Below are positions 42,935 through 51,415 of a stretch of 64,000 nucleotides of DNA, one piece after another. Position numbers and translations under genes: made by a program. Below the pieces are notes generated by a model. It worked only from the letters and a program-made list of their open reading frames with translations, was not told the DNA's origin and did not search any database. The stretch is from Salibacterium salarium (GTDB lineage Bacteria > Bacillota > Bacilli > Bacillales > Marinococcaceae). The stretch spans positions 266,851-330,850 of the forward strand of contig NZ_JAUSUM010000004.1 of assembly GCF_030813635.1 (NCBI RefSeq), read 5' to 3'. Every line of letters begins with the position of its first letter. The first letter of the stretch is position 1.

Positions 42935-44329
42935 ATGGAAAACCTCGAATGTGTAATTACGGATGGAAAAAAGAAATGGACGGTTCAACCGTCAAAAATG
43001 GTGATGTACCTCCAGTGCAAAATCATCGAGACGTTTGATGAAAAGGGAGACATCCACTACTTGCTCTTTTTTAAAGAGGAGTATTTAACTACTCTTAAAG
43101 TTACTAGTGTTCGGCGTCGATCCTTTCTTGAGAAAGCATATAAATACGGAGTAACGTTTACGGCACCACACCCTTTCATTGACGACATATTGTCTCCTCA
43201 TTCAACCTATCAAAAACGAAGTTTAAATCAGCTCCGTGGAAAATTTCAACACCAGCATACCACCCAGGAAACAGCGCTCATGTTAACTTTTTTTGATGCA
43301 TTTATGTCAAAAAAAGAATTATTTGAAGATATTCAGTCCTTGTATTATCAACACAGGCGAAATGGCCAATTGTTTTTGGGATACCGGGTTATTCGAGTTC
43401 TTATGGATTTCACACCGAAACATAGCTGGGTAAAGCAGTTATCGAATGAAATGGAATTCTCTACATTTAAAGAAATGTATCAGGACCTGTCTGAGAAATT
43501 GTGGGATCAGGACCCGATTTATATGGAAAAAGCTCTATATTTTCGACGGAAACAGGCTAATAATTTTCAGCAGCTTTTACACTTTCTGAAAGAAGAAAAA
43601 CGCTGGATAGATGTATTATCCCTTCTGATGGACTACATTTCCTTGAACGGAGCAGATGCATATTACGACGAATTTGTACAATGGCTAGAATTATATTATT
43701 CAGATGAAGCAAAACAATTAATTCTAGAAGATTTATATGCGAAATATCCTTATATAGAGTCTCTGCAACGTGATTTATTACAAACTTACCTCACCCTTCA
43801 CCAATTGCATTCCGCAATGCAGCTTCTTGAACGGCATAACATTACCCTTGGAGAAGAACAAGGGGAAGCATTTGAAAATATGTTGGAAGAAATTGATATC
43901 ACTTCAGGAACAGTAGAAGTGGAACAATTAAACATCTACATTGCTCCTTTATTTGAAACCCAGCCAACGAAAGCGGAAAAAATTCTCCAAAAATGCATGA
44001 ATCAACTATTGGCCAATCGTGATATAAATTATATATATCAGTGGCTAGACCCAATTCGTCAAAAATCACAAAAGTCACCGGTTGTTTCACAAATTGATAA
44101 GATGAAAAAAATGAGAGAAGATCCAGATAAACAGCTTCAATTGGGTGAAATGTATTATGAGTTTAATCAACTTGATCAGGCGATTGATTGCTTCAGTTGG
44201 GAGATGGAACTGAATAAGTCGGACCCTCAACCAGTGCGATGGCTCTCAAAAATTTATTTAGAACTCGGGAAAAAAGAAGAATCAAGAGCGTATCAGCAGC
44301 TTTATAGAAATATGCAGGAAAATGCGTAA
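42935..44329 (+). CDS. TPR-type helical repeat protein
   Basis: 464 residues, no signal peptide. The N-terminal ~100 residues are alpha/beta (VITDGKKKWTVQPSKMVMYL). The rest is helical repeats, with a recognisable TPR pair at the end (LQLGEMYYEFNQLDQAIDCF; WLSKIYLELGKKEESRAYQQ). It resembles large cytoplasmic hypothetical proteins of Bacillus; partners are unknown. AAGGAGGG lies upstream of ATG 42935. Single gene between two terminators. Confidence 0.75.
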   Translation: MENLECVITDGKKKWTVQPSKMVMYLQCKIIETFDEKGDIHYLLFFKEEYLTTLKVTSVRRRSFLEKAYKYGVTFTAPHPFIDDILSPHSTYQKRSLNQLRGKFQHQHTTQETALMLTFFDAFMSKKELFEDIQSLYYQHRRNGQLFLGYRVIRVLMDFTPKHSWVKQLSNEMEFSTFKEMYQDLSEKLWDQDPIYMEKALYFRRKQANNFQQLLHFLKEEKRWIDVLSLLMDYISLNGADAYYDEFVQWLELYYSDEAKQLILEDLYAKYPYIESLQRDLLQTYLTLHQLHSAMQLLERHNITLGEEQGEAFENMLEEIDITSGTVEVEQLNIYIAPLFETQPTKAEKILQKCMNQLLANRDINYIYQWLDPIRQKSQKSPVVSQIDKMKKMREDPDKQLQLGEMYYEFNQLDQAIDCFSWEMELNKSDPQPVRWLSKIYLELGKKEESRAYQQLYRNMQENA

Positions 44330-44402
44330 GTGTTCTGAAAGGCTGACAATTACGGAATAACAAAACGTGATCCTGTATGGTGGGAAACAATACTTTTCTG
44401 AA

Positions 44403-44433
44403 AGATCCTCTTTACAAAAAGAGGATTTTTTTA
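44403..44433 (+). terminator. Terminator before the YtrA-type operon
   Basis: ATCCTCTTT pairs with AAAGAGGAT followed by seven Ts. Confidence 0.8.
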
Positions 44434-44508
44434 TATACTTTTCTGTGTTGGTACAAATAATACAGTTAGTACAGGGTGTTTAGTGTTGTATGAAAAGGAG
44501 GGGATGTC

Positions 44509-44919
44509 TTGTTTGAATTAGATGTTAGAAGCCGAAAGCCCATATATGAGCAGCTTATTGATAACATAAAAGAATTAATCGTGACGCAAGTGCTGCAACC
44601 GGATGAAAAGTTGCCGTCGGTCCGGAATGTATCGAAAGACTTAACAATTAATCCGAATACGATTCAAAAAGCGTATCGGGAACTCGAGAGAGAAGGATAC
44701 GTGTACTCGGCAAGCAGAAAGGGGTATTTTGTGGCTCCCATTGATTGGATTTCAAACGAGGATAAGTTGGATGAGGTGAAGCAAAAATTTCAACCATTGT
44801 TAAGAGAAGCTCTTTATTTTGGATTAACGAAAGAAGAATGGCTGCAATGGTTTGAGGAAGCAAAAGCGGAAGGTGGGGAAGATGATGATTCAAGTGGAGA
44901 ATCTGACGAAACGCTTTGA
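44509..44919 (+). CDS. GntR-family repressor, YtrA subfamily
   Basis: 136 residues from TTG 44509 after AAGGAGGGG. Winged-helix domain: SRKPIYEQLIDNIKELIV, LPSVRNVSKDLTINPNTIQK and YRELEREGYVYSASRKGYFV; the short C-terminal helix with no ligand domain is the YtrA type. These repress their own ABC-transporter operon and respond to cell-envelope antibiotics. Its 3' end overlaps the ABC ATPase gene by 35 bases. TACAAATAATACAGTTAGTA upstream (near 44451-44471) is a possible operator. Confidence 0.92.
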   Translation: MFELDVRSRKPIYEQLIDNIKELIVTQVLQPDEKLPSVRNVSKDLTINPNTIQKAYRELEREGYVYSASRKGYFVAPIDWISNEDKLDEVKQKFQPLLREALYFGLTKEEWLQWFEEAKAEGGEDDDSSGESDETL

Positions 44920-45790
44920 AGGTGAAGCAGCAGTTGAAGACCTGAATATTACAGTAAATAAAGGATCGATTTATGGACTATTAGGTTCAAACGGTGCAGG
45001 GAAAACAACATTATTAAAAATATTGGCTGGAATTTATCGTCCAGATCATGGAAGTGTACGTATTGAGGATGAACCCGTTTATGAAAATGTAACATTGAAA
45101 CAAGACGTGGTTTTTATTCCAGATGCTTTGTACTTTCTACCGCAGGCGACTATTCAGCAAATGGCGGGCTATTATAAATCATTTTATCCAAATTGGAACC
45201 AAGAACGCTATGAAAAGTTGAAACAAGTATTTGATATAAACCCCAAACGAAAAGTGCATCGGTTGTCAAAAGGGATGCAGCGGCAAGTTGCTTTTTGGCT
45301 TGCGCTTTCGACGATGCCAAAGGTATTGATTCTTGATGAACCGGTCGATGGTCTTGATCCTGTCATGAGGCAGAAGATTAAAAATCTATTATTTCAGGAT
45401 ATCGCCGAACGTGAACTGACGGTTATTATTTCATCCCATAATTTGCGTGAACTCGAAGATATTTGCGATCATGTTGGAATTATGCACAAGGGAACGCTGC
45501 AAATAGAAAAAGAATTAGATGAACTAAAAACGGATACACATAAAATCCAGGTAGCGTTTGAAGAGGACGAAGAAGTAAAAGATCATTTGACAGAAGAACT
45601 CAATATATTGCATGAGGAAAAACGGGGAAGCGTTCATCTTTTCATCATTAGAGGGAACAAATGGGATATCGAGAAAAAAATCCGGCCTTATCAGCCGCTT
45701 GTATTTGATATGCTCCCGCTCACACTAGAAGAAATTTTTATTTATGAAATGGGAGGAATCGGCTATGAAATCGAAAATGTCCTACTTTAA
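44885..45790 (+). CDS. ABC transporter ATP-binding protein, YtrB-like
   Basis: 301 residues. Walker A GSNGAGKTT (34-42), signature LSKGMQRQ, Walker B VLILDEPVDGLD and the switch His in ISSHNLRELED. ATG 44885 follows GGTGGGG; another ATG lies one codon earlier. It overlaps the repressor gene upstream and, by 26 bases, the permease gene downstream, so translation is coupled. It powers the membrane partner encoded next. Confidence 0.93.
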   Translation: MIQVENLTKRFEGEAAVEDLNITVNKGSIYGLLGSNGAGKTTLLKILAGIYRPDHGSVRIEDEPVYENVTLKQDVVFIPDALYFLPQATIQQMAGYYKSFYPNWNQERYEKLKQVFDINPKRKVHRLSKGMQRQVAFWLALSTMPKVLILDEPVDGLDPVMRQKIKNLLFQDIAERELTVIISSHNLRELEDICDHVGIMHKGTLQIEKELDELKTDTHKIQVAFEEDEEVKDHLTEELNILHEEKRGSVHLFIIRGNKWDIEKKIRPYQPLVFDMLPLTLEEIFIYEMGGIGYEIENVLL

Positions 45791-47741
45791 TCTAGGCATA
45801 CAAAAACAAAATATCAAACAGCATGGCTGGATTAGTCTCGTTTACTTCATCGCTTTATTATTCGCCTTGCCGCTACGAATGGTCCTGCTTGCTGAAGATG
45901 AGTATAGAGGGAGCGATCTAACCATAGAGAATTTATTCGCCTCCCCGTTTGCTCCACAAACGTTAATTGTTATCGGGATATCGATTGTTACAGGTATTGT
46001 TCTATTTCGTTACTTACAAGTGCCGGTATCAGCGGATATGATGCATAGTTTTCCTATTAAAAGAGGGCAGTTACTATGGAATCAAATAACATCAGGAACA
46101 GTAATGTTACTTATTCCTGTTTGGCTTACAGGTATTGTAGTGTTTTTGATAGAAAGTGCATATCCTTTTTTTGAGCTTATTTCGGCTGGTGATGTTTGGA
46201 TTTGGATAGCTATTGTTTCTACCATGTCGTTGTTTTTCTTCCTATTTACAGTTTTTATAGGGATGATGACAGGAATTTCGCTTGCTTCTGGTATATTAAC
46301 TGTTATTGTTTTAATGTTGCCAGTAGGATTAATTTCATTAATAAATGTTAACTTATCGATGTATGTATACGGTTTTCCGTCTTCTTACGCAGGTGGAGCA
46401 CCAATCGCAAACTGGTCACCAATTGTTATGCTGTCACAGTTAAGTCATCAAGAAATCGATCCGTGGCAAATTGTTATTTATTTCGTATTAGCGATTCTCA
46501 GTGGATTGGCTGCCTGGATGCTTTATAGATTTCGTCATATAGAGACAGCCACGCAAGCGATAACGTTTAAGCCATTACGTCCGGTGTTTAAATATGGCGT
46601 CACCTTTTGTGCAATGTTGGTCGGCGGCTTATATTTTGATCAATATGAAAGCATGAATTGGGTCATTTTTGGTTATATTTTCGGATCTCTGATTGGATAT
46701 CTTGTGGCAGAAATTATATTGCAGAAAACATGGCGGGTATTTCAAGTGAAGACCCTTTTTGGATATGCAGGCTATGGTATTGTTATTCTTCTTGTAGGCA
46801 TTGTAATTAGATTTGATGTGATTGGTTTTGAATCCAATGTTCCAAGTGTTGAAGATGTTGATTCTGTTTATTTTGGACACAACATCTATCAAATAAGAGA
46901 AGCCCAAATGCACGATCAATCGTATAGTAAGAACGAAAATTATATAGAAAATGTTCGTGCTTTTCACAAAGAAATTACAACAGAAAAACCTAAAGAGATA
47001 TCTGTTGGTCATAGGAGGTTATACAACAGTAATTATGTATTTGGTTATAAATTGGAAAATGGTTCTATGGTCGTTCGAGAATACCGAAATATTTCAATGG
47101 ACGGTATGGAAGAAATGAGTGCTGTGATGGAATCTAAATCTTATAAAAACCAAGAATATAATTTAGAAGACTTAGACCAGGATATCACAAGTGTCCACTT
47201 TTTATCTCATCATCCCGTTCATAATGGAAGACTTACAATAAATGATACAGAGGAAATTAAAGAACTTCAGGAGATTATCAAATACGAAATTTCTACGATG
47301 GAAGTGGAAGATATGCGCAATCGAGGTATGGAGTGGGGTACACTTCAAGTAGGAACAGAGGACGGAGAACATGAAAAAACGTTCGAGGTTCCGTGGAACA
47401 AATCATTCGAAGAACTAGATATTTGGCTTAAAAACAACGGATATTTGGATCAGGCTCGTATTACGACGGAAAATGTCAACTCTATAGAGGTTATACGCCT
47501 CTCTGGTGGAGCATACAGTGGTATGAGGTCTCCACACCAGGTGTTCACCGAACGAAAAGATCAAGGGAATGAAGTAATGGAAGTAGAAGATGAAGCAGTG
47601 ATGGAGGAAACGTTAAAGCGTTATAGTGAATCTGGAACAGGAGAGTACATTATACGTATCGTTCTTGAAGGAGATCAAGAAGCATATGGGGTTGTCCCGA
47701 AAGATCGAGTTCCAGACGAGATTCGCTCCTCATTTGAATGA
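45765..47741 (+). CDS. ABC transporter permease with large C-terminal extracytoplasmic part
   Basis: 658 residues from ATG 45765 (GGGAGG just upstream). Residues ~20-355 hold about ten membrane spans in two groups, including motif-like VPVSADMMHSFPIKRGQLLW near residue 85. The last ~300 residues are soluble and acidic (SVYFGHNIYQIREAQMHDQS onward) with a final beta domain. The topology matches YtrC/D-type permeases fused to an outer domain. With the YtrA-type repressor and ATPase it is a typical antibiotic-stress efflux or sensing operon. The substrate is unknown. Confidence 0.85.
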   Translation: MKSKMSYFNLGIQKQNIKQHGWISLVYFIALLFALPLRMVLLAEDEYRGSDLTIENLFASPFAPQTLIVIGISIVTGIVLFRYLQVPVSADMMHSFPIKRGQLLWNQITSGTVMLLIPVWLTGIVVFLIESAYPFFELISAGDVWIWIAIVSTMSLFFFLFTVFIGMMTGISLASGILTVIVLMLPVGLISLINVNLSMYVYGFPSSYAGGAPIANWSPIVMLSQLSHQEIDPWQIVIYFVLAILSGLAAWMLYRFRHIETATQAITFKPLRPVFKYGVTFCAMLVGGLYFDQYESMNWVIFGYIFGSLIGYLVAEIILQKTWRVFQVKTLFGYAGYGIVILLVGIVIRFDVIGFESNVPSVEDVDSVYFGHNIYQIREAQMHDQSYSKNENYIENVRAFHKEITTEKPKEISVGHRRLYNSNYVFGYKLENGSMVVREYRNISMDGMEEMSAVMESKSYKNQEYNLEDLDQDITSVHFLSHHPVHNGRLTINDTEEIKELQEIIKYEISTMEVEDMRNRGMEWGTLQVGTEDGEHEKTFEVPWNKSFEELDIWLKNNGYLDQARITTENVNSIEVIRLSGGAYSGMRSPHQVFTERKDQGNEVMEVEDEAVMEETLKRYSESGTGEYIIRIVLEGDQEAYGVVPKDRVPDEIRSSFE

Positions 47742-47744
47742 TAA

Positions 47745-47789
47745 AAAGCAGAGAACCCTCGCCAATTGGCGGGTGTCTCTGCTTTTTTT
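47745..47789 (+). terminator. Terminator of the YtrA-type operon
   Basis: AAAGCAGAGA pairs with TCTCTGCTTT around an inner CGCCAATTGGCG palindrome, followed by Ts. Confidence 0.85.
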
Positions 47790-47865
47790 GTGGTGATCGG
47801 CTGCGTCGTGATTCGTTCTTTATTAAAATGAAGGAGTCAGCATGGATTTATGATCCACATTCAAC

Positions 47866-47928
47866 ATTTACTGTCCGAACGAGACGATTTACTAGCACAA
47901 TTCGCAGGTTTACTGTCCAAACTTCCCG
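47866..47928. repeat. Three tandem degenerate 21 bp repeats
   Basis: Units start ATTTACTGTCC (47866), ATTTACTAGCA (47887) and GTTTACTGTCC (47908), exactly 21 bases apart. In the plus frame they read as seven-residue repeats (FTVRTRR, FTSTIRR, FTVQTSR). The open frame overlaps the terminator and lacks a ribosome site, so I do not call a gene. Confidence 0.5.
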
Positions 47929-47940
47929 AGCGAACCAAAT

Positions 47941-48399
47941 CTAATAAGCTCGTGTGAATCCTTCTTTTTCAAGGAAATCCGTAGCTTCCGGGTAAGAGTT
48001 GAATGTGCCGTCTAAATCAAGCCCAGCATATACGTTCCACAATTCTCCTTCTTTCATGACAACTAACGTTTGATCGTTAAAATTAACCCATTCTTCCATC
48101 GTTAATTCTTCTGGATCTTCCTGCGGGGATAGGGATTCAATTGCCTCATAAACAATCGAGCGGAGTTCGGATTCGCTGTAATTGCGAATGTTGACCATCC
48201 CTTTGTCATCGGTTTGATACCCTTTTAATTGTCCGGCATATACAAACCCGTTGCCATTGGGATGCAGATGATAAACGACGTTCTTTTTATCAATCACGCT
48301 CTCTTCGTAATGGTAATTGACTCGACCTAATGATACTTCTTTTTTTGTGAGTTCTGGGAAGGAATCAAGGATGTCTATTTTTTCTTCAAATGTAAGCAT
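47941..48399 (-). CDS. Conserved hypothetical protein (152 aa)
   Basis: An alpha/beta protein starting MLTFEEKIDILDSFPELTKK, with VVYHLHPNGNGFVYAGQLKG near residue 42 and an acidic central part (SPQEDPEELTMEEWVNFNDQ). There is no signal peptide or membrane span. I recognise the general sequence as a Bacillaceae conserved protein of unknown role. GGAGGT lies upstream of ATG 48399. Single gene. Confidence 0.75.
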   Translation of the reverse strand: MLTFEEKIDILDSFPELTKKEVSLGRVNYHYEESVIDKKNVVYHLHPNGNGFVYAGQLKGYQTDDKGMVNIRNYSESELRSIVYEAIESLSPQEDPEELTMEEWVNFNDQTLVVMKEGELWNVYAGLDLDGTFNSYPEATDFLEKEGFTRAY

Positions 48400-48459
48400 A
48401 ATACCTCCAACGTTAATGTAACCATAATGTTGCCATTTGTTATTATACCACGTAAATCA

Positions 48460-49062
48460 TTAGCTTAACATCATTCCAAGTGGAGATGTTTCCTTTACGC
48501 TCTCTTGAAGATCAAATCCCGAAATAGGAAACATAGGAAAACCAACATATCCCGGTGTAATGTCGTATTCATCGAAATAAATGACAATGGACTTATCTGC
48601 TAAATAATATTTTTGATTGGGTTTGATACCTTGAAATCCGTCAAGCAATGGTATGTTTCTGTCTGAGATTTGTTTTTCGATTATCGCATTGATTTGTTCC
48701 ATGTAACGGCTGCCTGGCTTAAATAAATCGGATAACGGATAAATTATATCTGTGTTAGCATCAGCAGTAATCGAATCCATAAATTCAACGGGGTGGGCGA
48801 GACCGGGCATATTGGCGAAGTTGGTAAAGGTGAAGCTGATGATACCTCGTTGGTTATTTTTCATTTCATAAGTGCCAATCATTTCGGTCACACCAGGTTG
48901 ATAATAGCCCAAGTCATTAACATTTCTAAAAAGAGCCATTACTTTTTCAAAAATTGTCGTATTAATGATGTTGGTATTCCAGGCGATAAGCTGTGGAAAG
49001 CAAATAGAAGGATAAGGCAGTGCATATGTTTGAACAGGGATAGGTTGCATGCAATGTTCCAT
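48460..49062 (-). CDS. DUF3298-domain protein (RsiV C-terminal-like), no signal peptide
   Basis: 200 residues. The C-terminal ~90 residues match DUF3298 (QKYYLADKSIVIYFDEYDIT then PGYVGFPMFPIS). The N-terminal part resembles the paired DUF4163-type domain (YYQPGVTEMIGTYEMKNNQR, ISFTFTNF). In RsiV these domains face outside and sense lysozyme, but here no signal peptide or membrane span is visible. The protein is either cytoplasmic, spore-associated or exported another way. AAGGAGAT lies upstream of ATG 49062. Confidence 0.75.
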   Translation of the reverse strand: MEHCMQPIPVQTYALPYPSICFPQLIAWNTNIINTTIFEKVMALFRNVNDLGYYQPGVTEMIGTYEMKNNQRGIISFTFTNFANMPGLAHPVEFMDSITADANTDIIYPLSDLFKPGSRYMEQINAIIEKQISDRNIPLLDGFQGIKPNQKYYLADKSIVIYFDEYDITPGYVGFPMFPISGFDLQESVKETSPLGMMLS

Positions 49063-49170
49063 ATCAGTATCTCCTTTTTTTTTCGGTTTTTAACAGGCAT
49101 AAAAGCATAAAAAAGTGTTAAACCGAGCATAGTAGTATTAGTTTTATTTATATGAAAGAAGGGAGATAAC

Positions 49171-49902
49171 ATGAACGTTCTTTTCGTACGAATGAGTTTT
49201 GGTACTCTGTTGATGCTTAGTTTATTGAGTGGGTGCAATAATTACGAAGATCAAGGGGCGCCAACCGATGGAAATAATGAACTGGAACAAATGGATGCGG
49301 GGAACACTGGAGAAACGGAAGAACAAGGAGAGACAGGATTTCCTTTTTCGCTACTTCCAGATGATGAAGGACAAACAAACCCTGATGAAGCAATCGATGA
49401 GTTTATTCCTGAAGATGAAATTGGCCGGGAAAGAGACGACGCAACCGAAATAGAGCCAGATGAAAATCAGGAAAGTGATAATGACAGAGAAGAAGAAGGA
49501 GAAGGGACGAACAACGAAAACGATGCCACGGGAATGGAAGAAGAAGTAGTGACGTTAACGAATGCTGAAAGAGAAAAGGAAGGATTATCCCCGTTAAAAC
49601 AGGACTCAAACGTAGCGGAAGTGGCTCAAGCCAAATCAGAAGATATGTCAAACAATGATTATTTTGCCCACAGGTCTCCGAATTACGGATCTCCCTTTGA
49701 TATGTTAGAGGACTATAATGTGGAGTTTACGATTGCGGCAGAAAACATTGCTCAAGGACAGCAGACAGCTGATCAAGTAGTGGAAGGCTGGATGAACAGC
49801 GAGGGCCATCGAAAAAATATTATGAATCCAAATCTTACTCATATCGGCATAGGATTTGAAGAAAACGGAAAATATTGGACACAAATGTTTATTGGAAAAT
49901 AA
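49171..49902 (+). CDS. CAP/SCP-domain lipoprotein (YkwD type)
   Basis: 243 residues. A lipoprotein signal (LLMLSLLSGC, Cys near residue 22) leads to a ~100-residue acidic linker, then a CAP domain (residues ~125-243) with VVTLTNAEREKEGLSPLKQD, DYFAHRSPNYGSPFDML, NIAQGQQTADQVVEGWMNSE and GHRKNIMNPNLTHIGIGF. Bacillus YkwD-like CAP proteins sit on the cell surface or spores. The acidic linker could span the cell wall. GAAGGGAGA precedes the ATG. Shares a bidirectional terminator with the DUF421 gene. Confidence 0.9.
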   Translation: MNVLFVRMSFGTLLMLSLLSGCNNYEDQGAPTDGNNELEQMDAGNTGETEEQGETGFPFSLLPDDEGQTNPDEAIDEFIPEDEIGRERDDATEIEPDENQESDNDREEEGEGTNNENDATGMEEEVVTLTNAEREKEGLSPLKQDSNVAEVAQAKSEDMSNNDYFAHRSPNYGSPFDMLEDYNVEFTIAAENIAQGQQTADQVVEGWMNSEGHRKNIMNPNLTHIGIGFEENGKYWTQMFIGK

Positions 49903-49905
49903 ATT

Positions 49906-49934
49906 AAAAAATCGCCTGTAAAAGGCGGTTTTTT
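49906..49934. terminator. Bidirectional terminator
   Basis: AAAAATCGCCT pairs with AGGCGGTTTTTT around GTAAA. Confidence 0.8.
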
Positions 49935-50652
49935 AATTGTATAAAGGGGGGATTTCTATTTCATGTTGATTTTTTAAAGAAATATGCAACTGCATGTCTC
50001 GGTTGATGGAGGCGAAAAAAATATTAGTTTCGTCGATGTTTTGATTTTTTAATTGATTTTTGAGCCAAGTTTCATTTACATTTAATTTCGTGAGAACAGA
50101 GTGCTGGATTTTACCTTCAATAATGATGGGAAAGGCCAGGGAGGATGTTTTGTTCATAATATTGATATCTTCTAGAGTAACAGTGTTCTTGTGAGGCTTT
50201 TTTAATACACTCAAACTGCCGTTCGCCTCGATAATAGCTGTTTCAACATCATTCACATCAAAAACATCTTTTTCACGAAGCGCCTCAAGAACATTGTCGA
50301 TAGAATAACGAATCTTTTCTAAGTTTTCACGCAGCAGTGTCCCATTTTGGATAATAATTGTCGGTTCAAATGTAATATATTTGCCTACGTCCCGATTTTT
50401 CAATTTGATAATTGCAACAAGACGCTGAAGAACTGCGATTAAAACAATAGCTACAGCTGTATGCAGATGTTGAATACTTGGGTCAGCAATGTCAGCCCCT
50501 ACTACCGAACCGAGAGTCAACACAATTAAGAAGTCAAAAATGGGTAATTCCCCAATCGCACGCTTTCCCATAAAAACAGCCATTGCGAGTAGTAAAGGCA
50601 GAATGGTTATAACACGTCCCGCAACGATAAGTAATTCCATCATAGTATTCAC
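49933..50652 (-). CDS. DUF421 (YetF/YrbG-type) membrane protein, second copy
   Basis: 239 residues: three N-terminal spans (LIVAGRVITILPLLLAMAVF and following), then the soluble domain EPTIIIQNGTLLRENLEKIR, IEANGSLSVLKKPHKNTV. Same family as the protein at 10764-11447 but well diverged. This copy has the usual IGELPIFDFLIVLTLGSVVG span. Function unknown. Single gene on the minus strand. Confidence 0.87.
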   Translation of the reverse strand: MNTMMELLIVAGRVITILPLLLAMAVFMGKRAIGELPIFDFLIVLTLGSVVGADIADPSIQHLHTAVAIVLIAVLQRLVAIIKLKNRDVGKYITFEPTIIIQNGTLLRENLEKIRYSIDNVLEALREKDVFDVNDVETAIIEANGSLSVLKKPHKNTVTLEDINIMNKTSSLAFPIIIEGKIQHSVLTKLNVNETWLKNQLKNQNIDETNIFFASINRDMQLHISLKNQHEIEIPPLYN

Positions 50653-50832
50653 GTATCCTCTTCTCCTTTTATAGACCTTCCTTCGTATTTTCTTTCCTAG
50701 TTATCTGTTTTATACATTACTGTTTGTAATCTAAATGTAGTCTTTTTGTAATGTTTTATTTATTTTATGTTTGAATATAAAACTGTAAAGGTATACATAA
50801 AATAGAACAAACCGCAGAGGGGGGGCAACATA

Positions 50833-51375
50833 ATGATAAATAAAAAGTTTCTATTCCCAAAATTAATGAAAAATTCTGTTATTATACTAATTGCTGCTGT
50901 GGTGTATTCGACCGGAAGTTGGACAAATGGCGTGCAGGCTGAAGAAACAGGGACAGTTCATACAAATGAAAAGATCTCCTTTTTCTACGCTTTTGAAAAA
51001 ATGGTGCATCATGAGGATAACGCTCAATCTAACGATTTAAATATCGGAATAAATACGGCAGATGGAGAAAAAGGATTTGAGGAAAACGAATCTGTTTTGA
51101 CTTCTTCGATCGCAGATATATTTACAACAAAAGAACAAAACGGAGATTTTATAAATAATGCAGAGGGTAACCTCGAATTGGTTGTCAGTAATCCGGACGT
51201 AATTAGTTTAGAAGAAGAGAAACAGACAAAAGAAAAAGCCATTTTTGATGAGACAATAACAGAGAAAGAAATCAGTGTGTACGGTCAGACAGAGGGAGCA
51301 GCATTTCTTTATTTGAATGCAGTAAATGACGGACAAGTAACAACGCTTGGAAAAGTAGAAATGGAAGTGAGATAA
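50833..51375 (+). CDS. Secreted hypothetical protein (180 aa)
   Basis: A signal peptide (SVIILIAAVVYSTGSWTNGV, cleavage near VQA at residue ~37) and an acidic mature part with beta-strand character (LELVVSNPDVISLEEEKQ, AAFLYLNAVNDGQVTTLGKV). No family recognised. AGAGGGGGG precedes ATG 50833. It is probably exported to the cell wall or medium. Convergent with the DUF2254 gene. Confidence 0.7.
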   Translation: MINKKFLFPKLMKNSVIILIAAVVYSTGSWTNGVQAEETGTVHTNEKISFFYAFEKMVHHEDNAQSNDLNIGINTADGEKGFEENESVLTSSIADIFTTKEQNGDFINNAEGNLELVVSNPDVISLEEEKQTKEKAIFDETITEKEISVYGQTEGAAFLYLNAVNDGQVTTLGKVEMEVR

Positions 51376-51415
51376 AATATTGTGTAGTTAAATCTCAGTA
51401 CAGGTATATGCAAAG

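Noticed and set aside
47738-47944. A 68-codon frame after the ABC permease
   Set aside because: It starts inside the operon terminator, has no ribosome site and ends in the 21 bp repeats.
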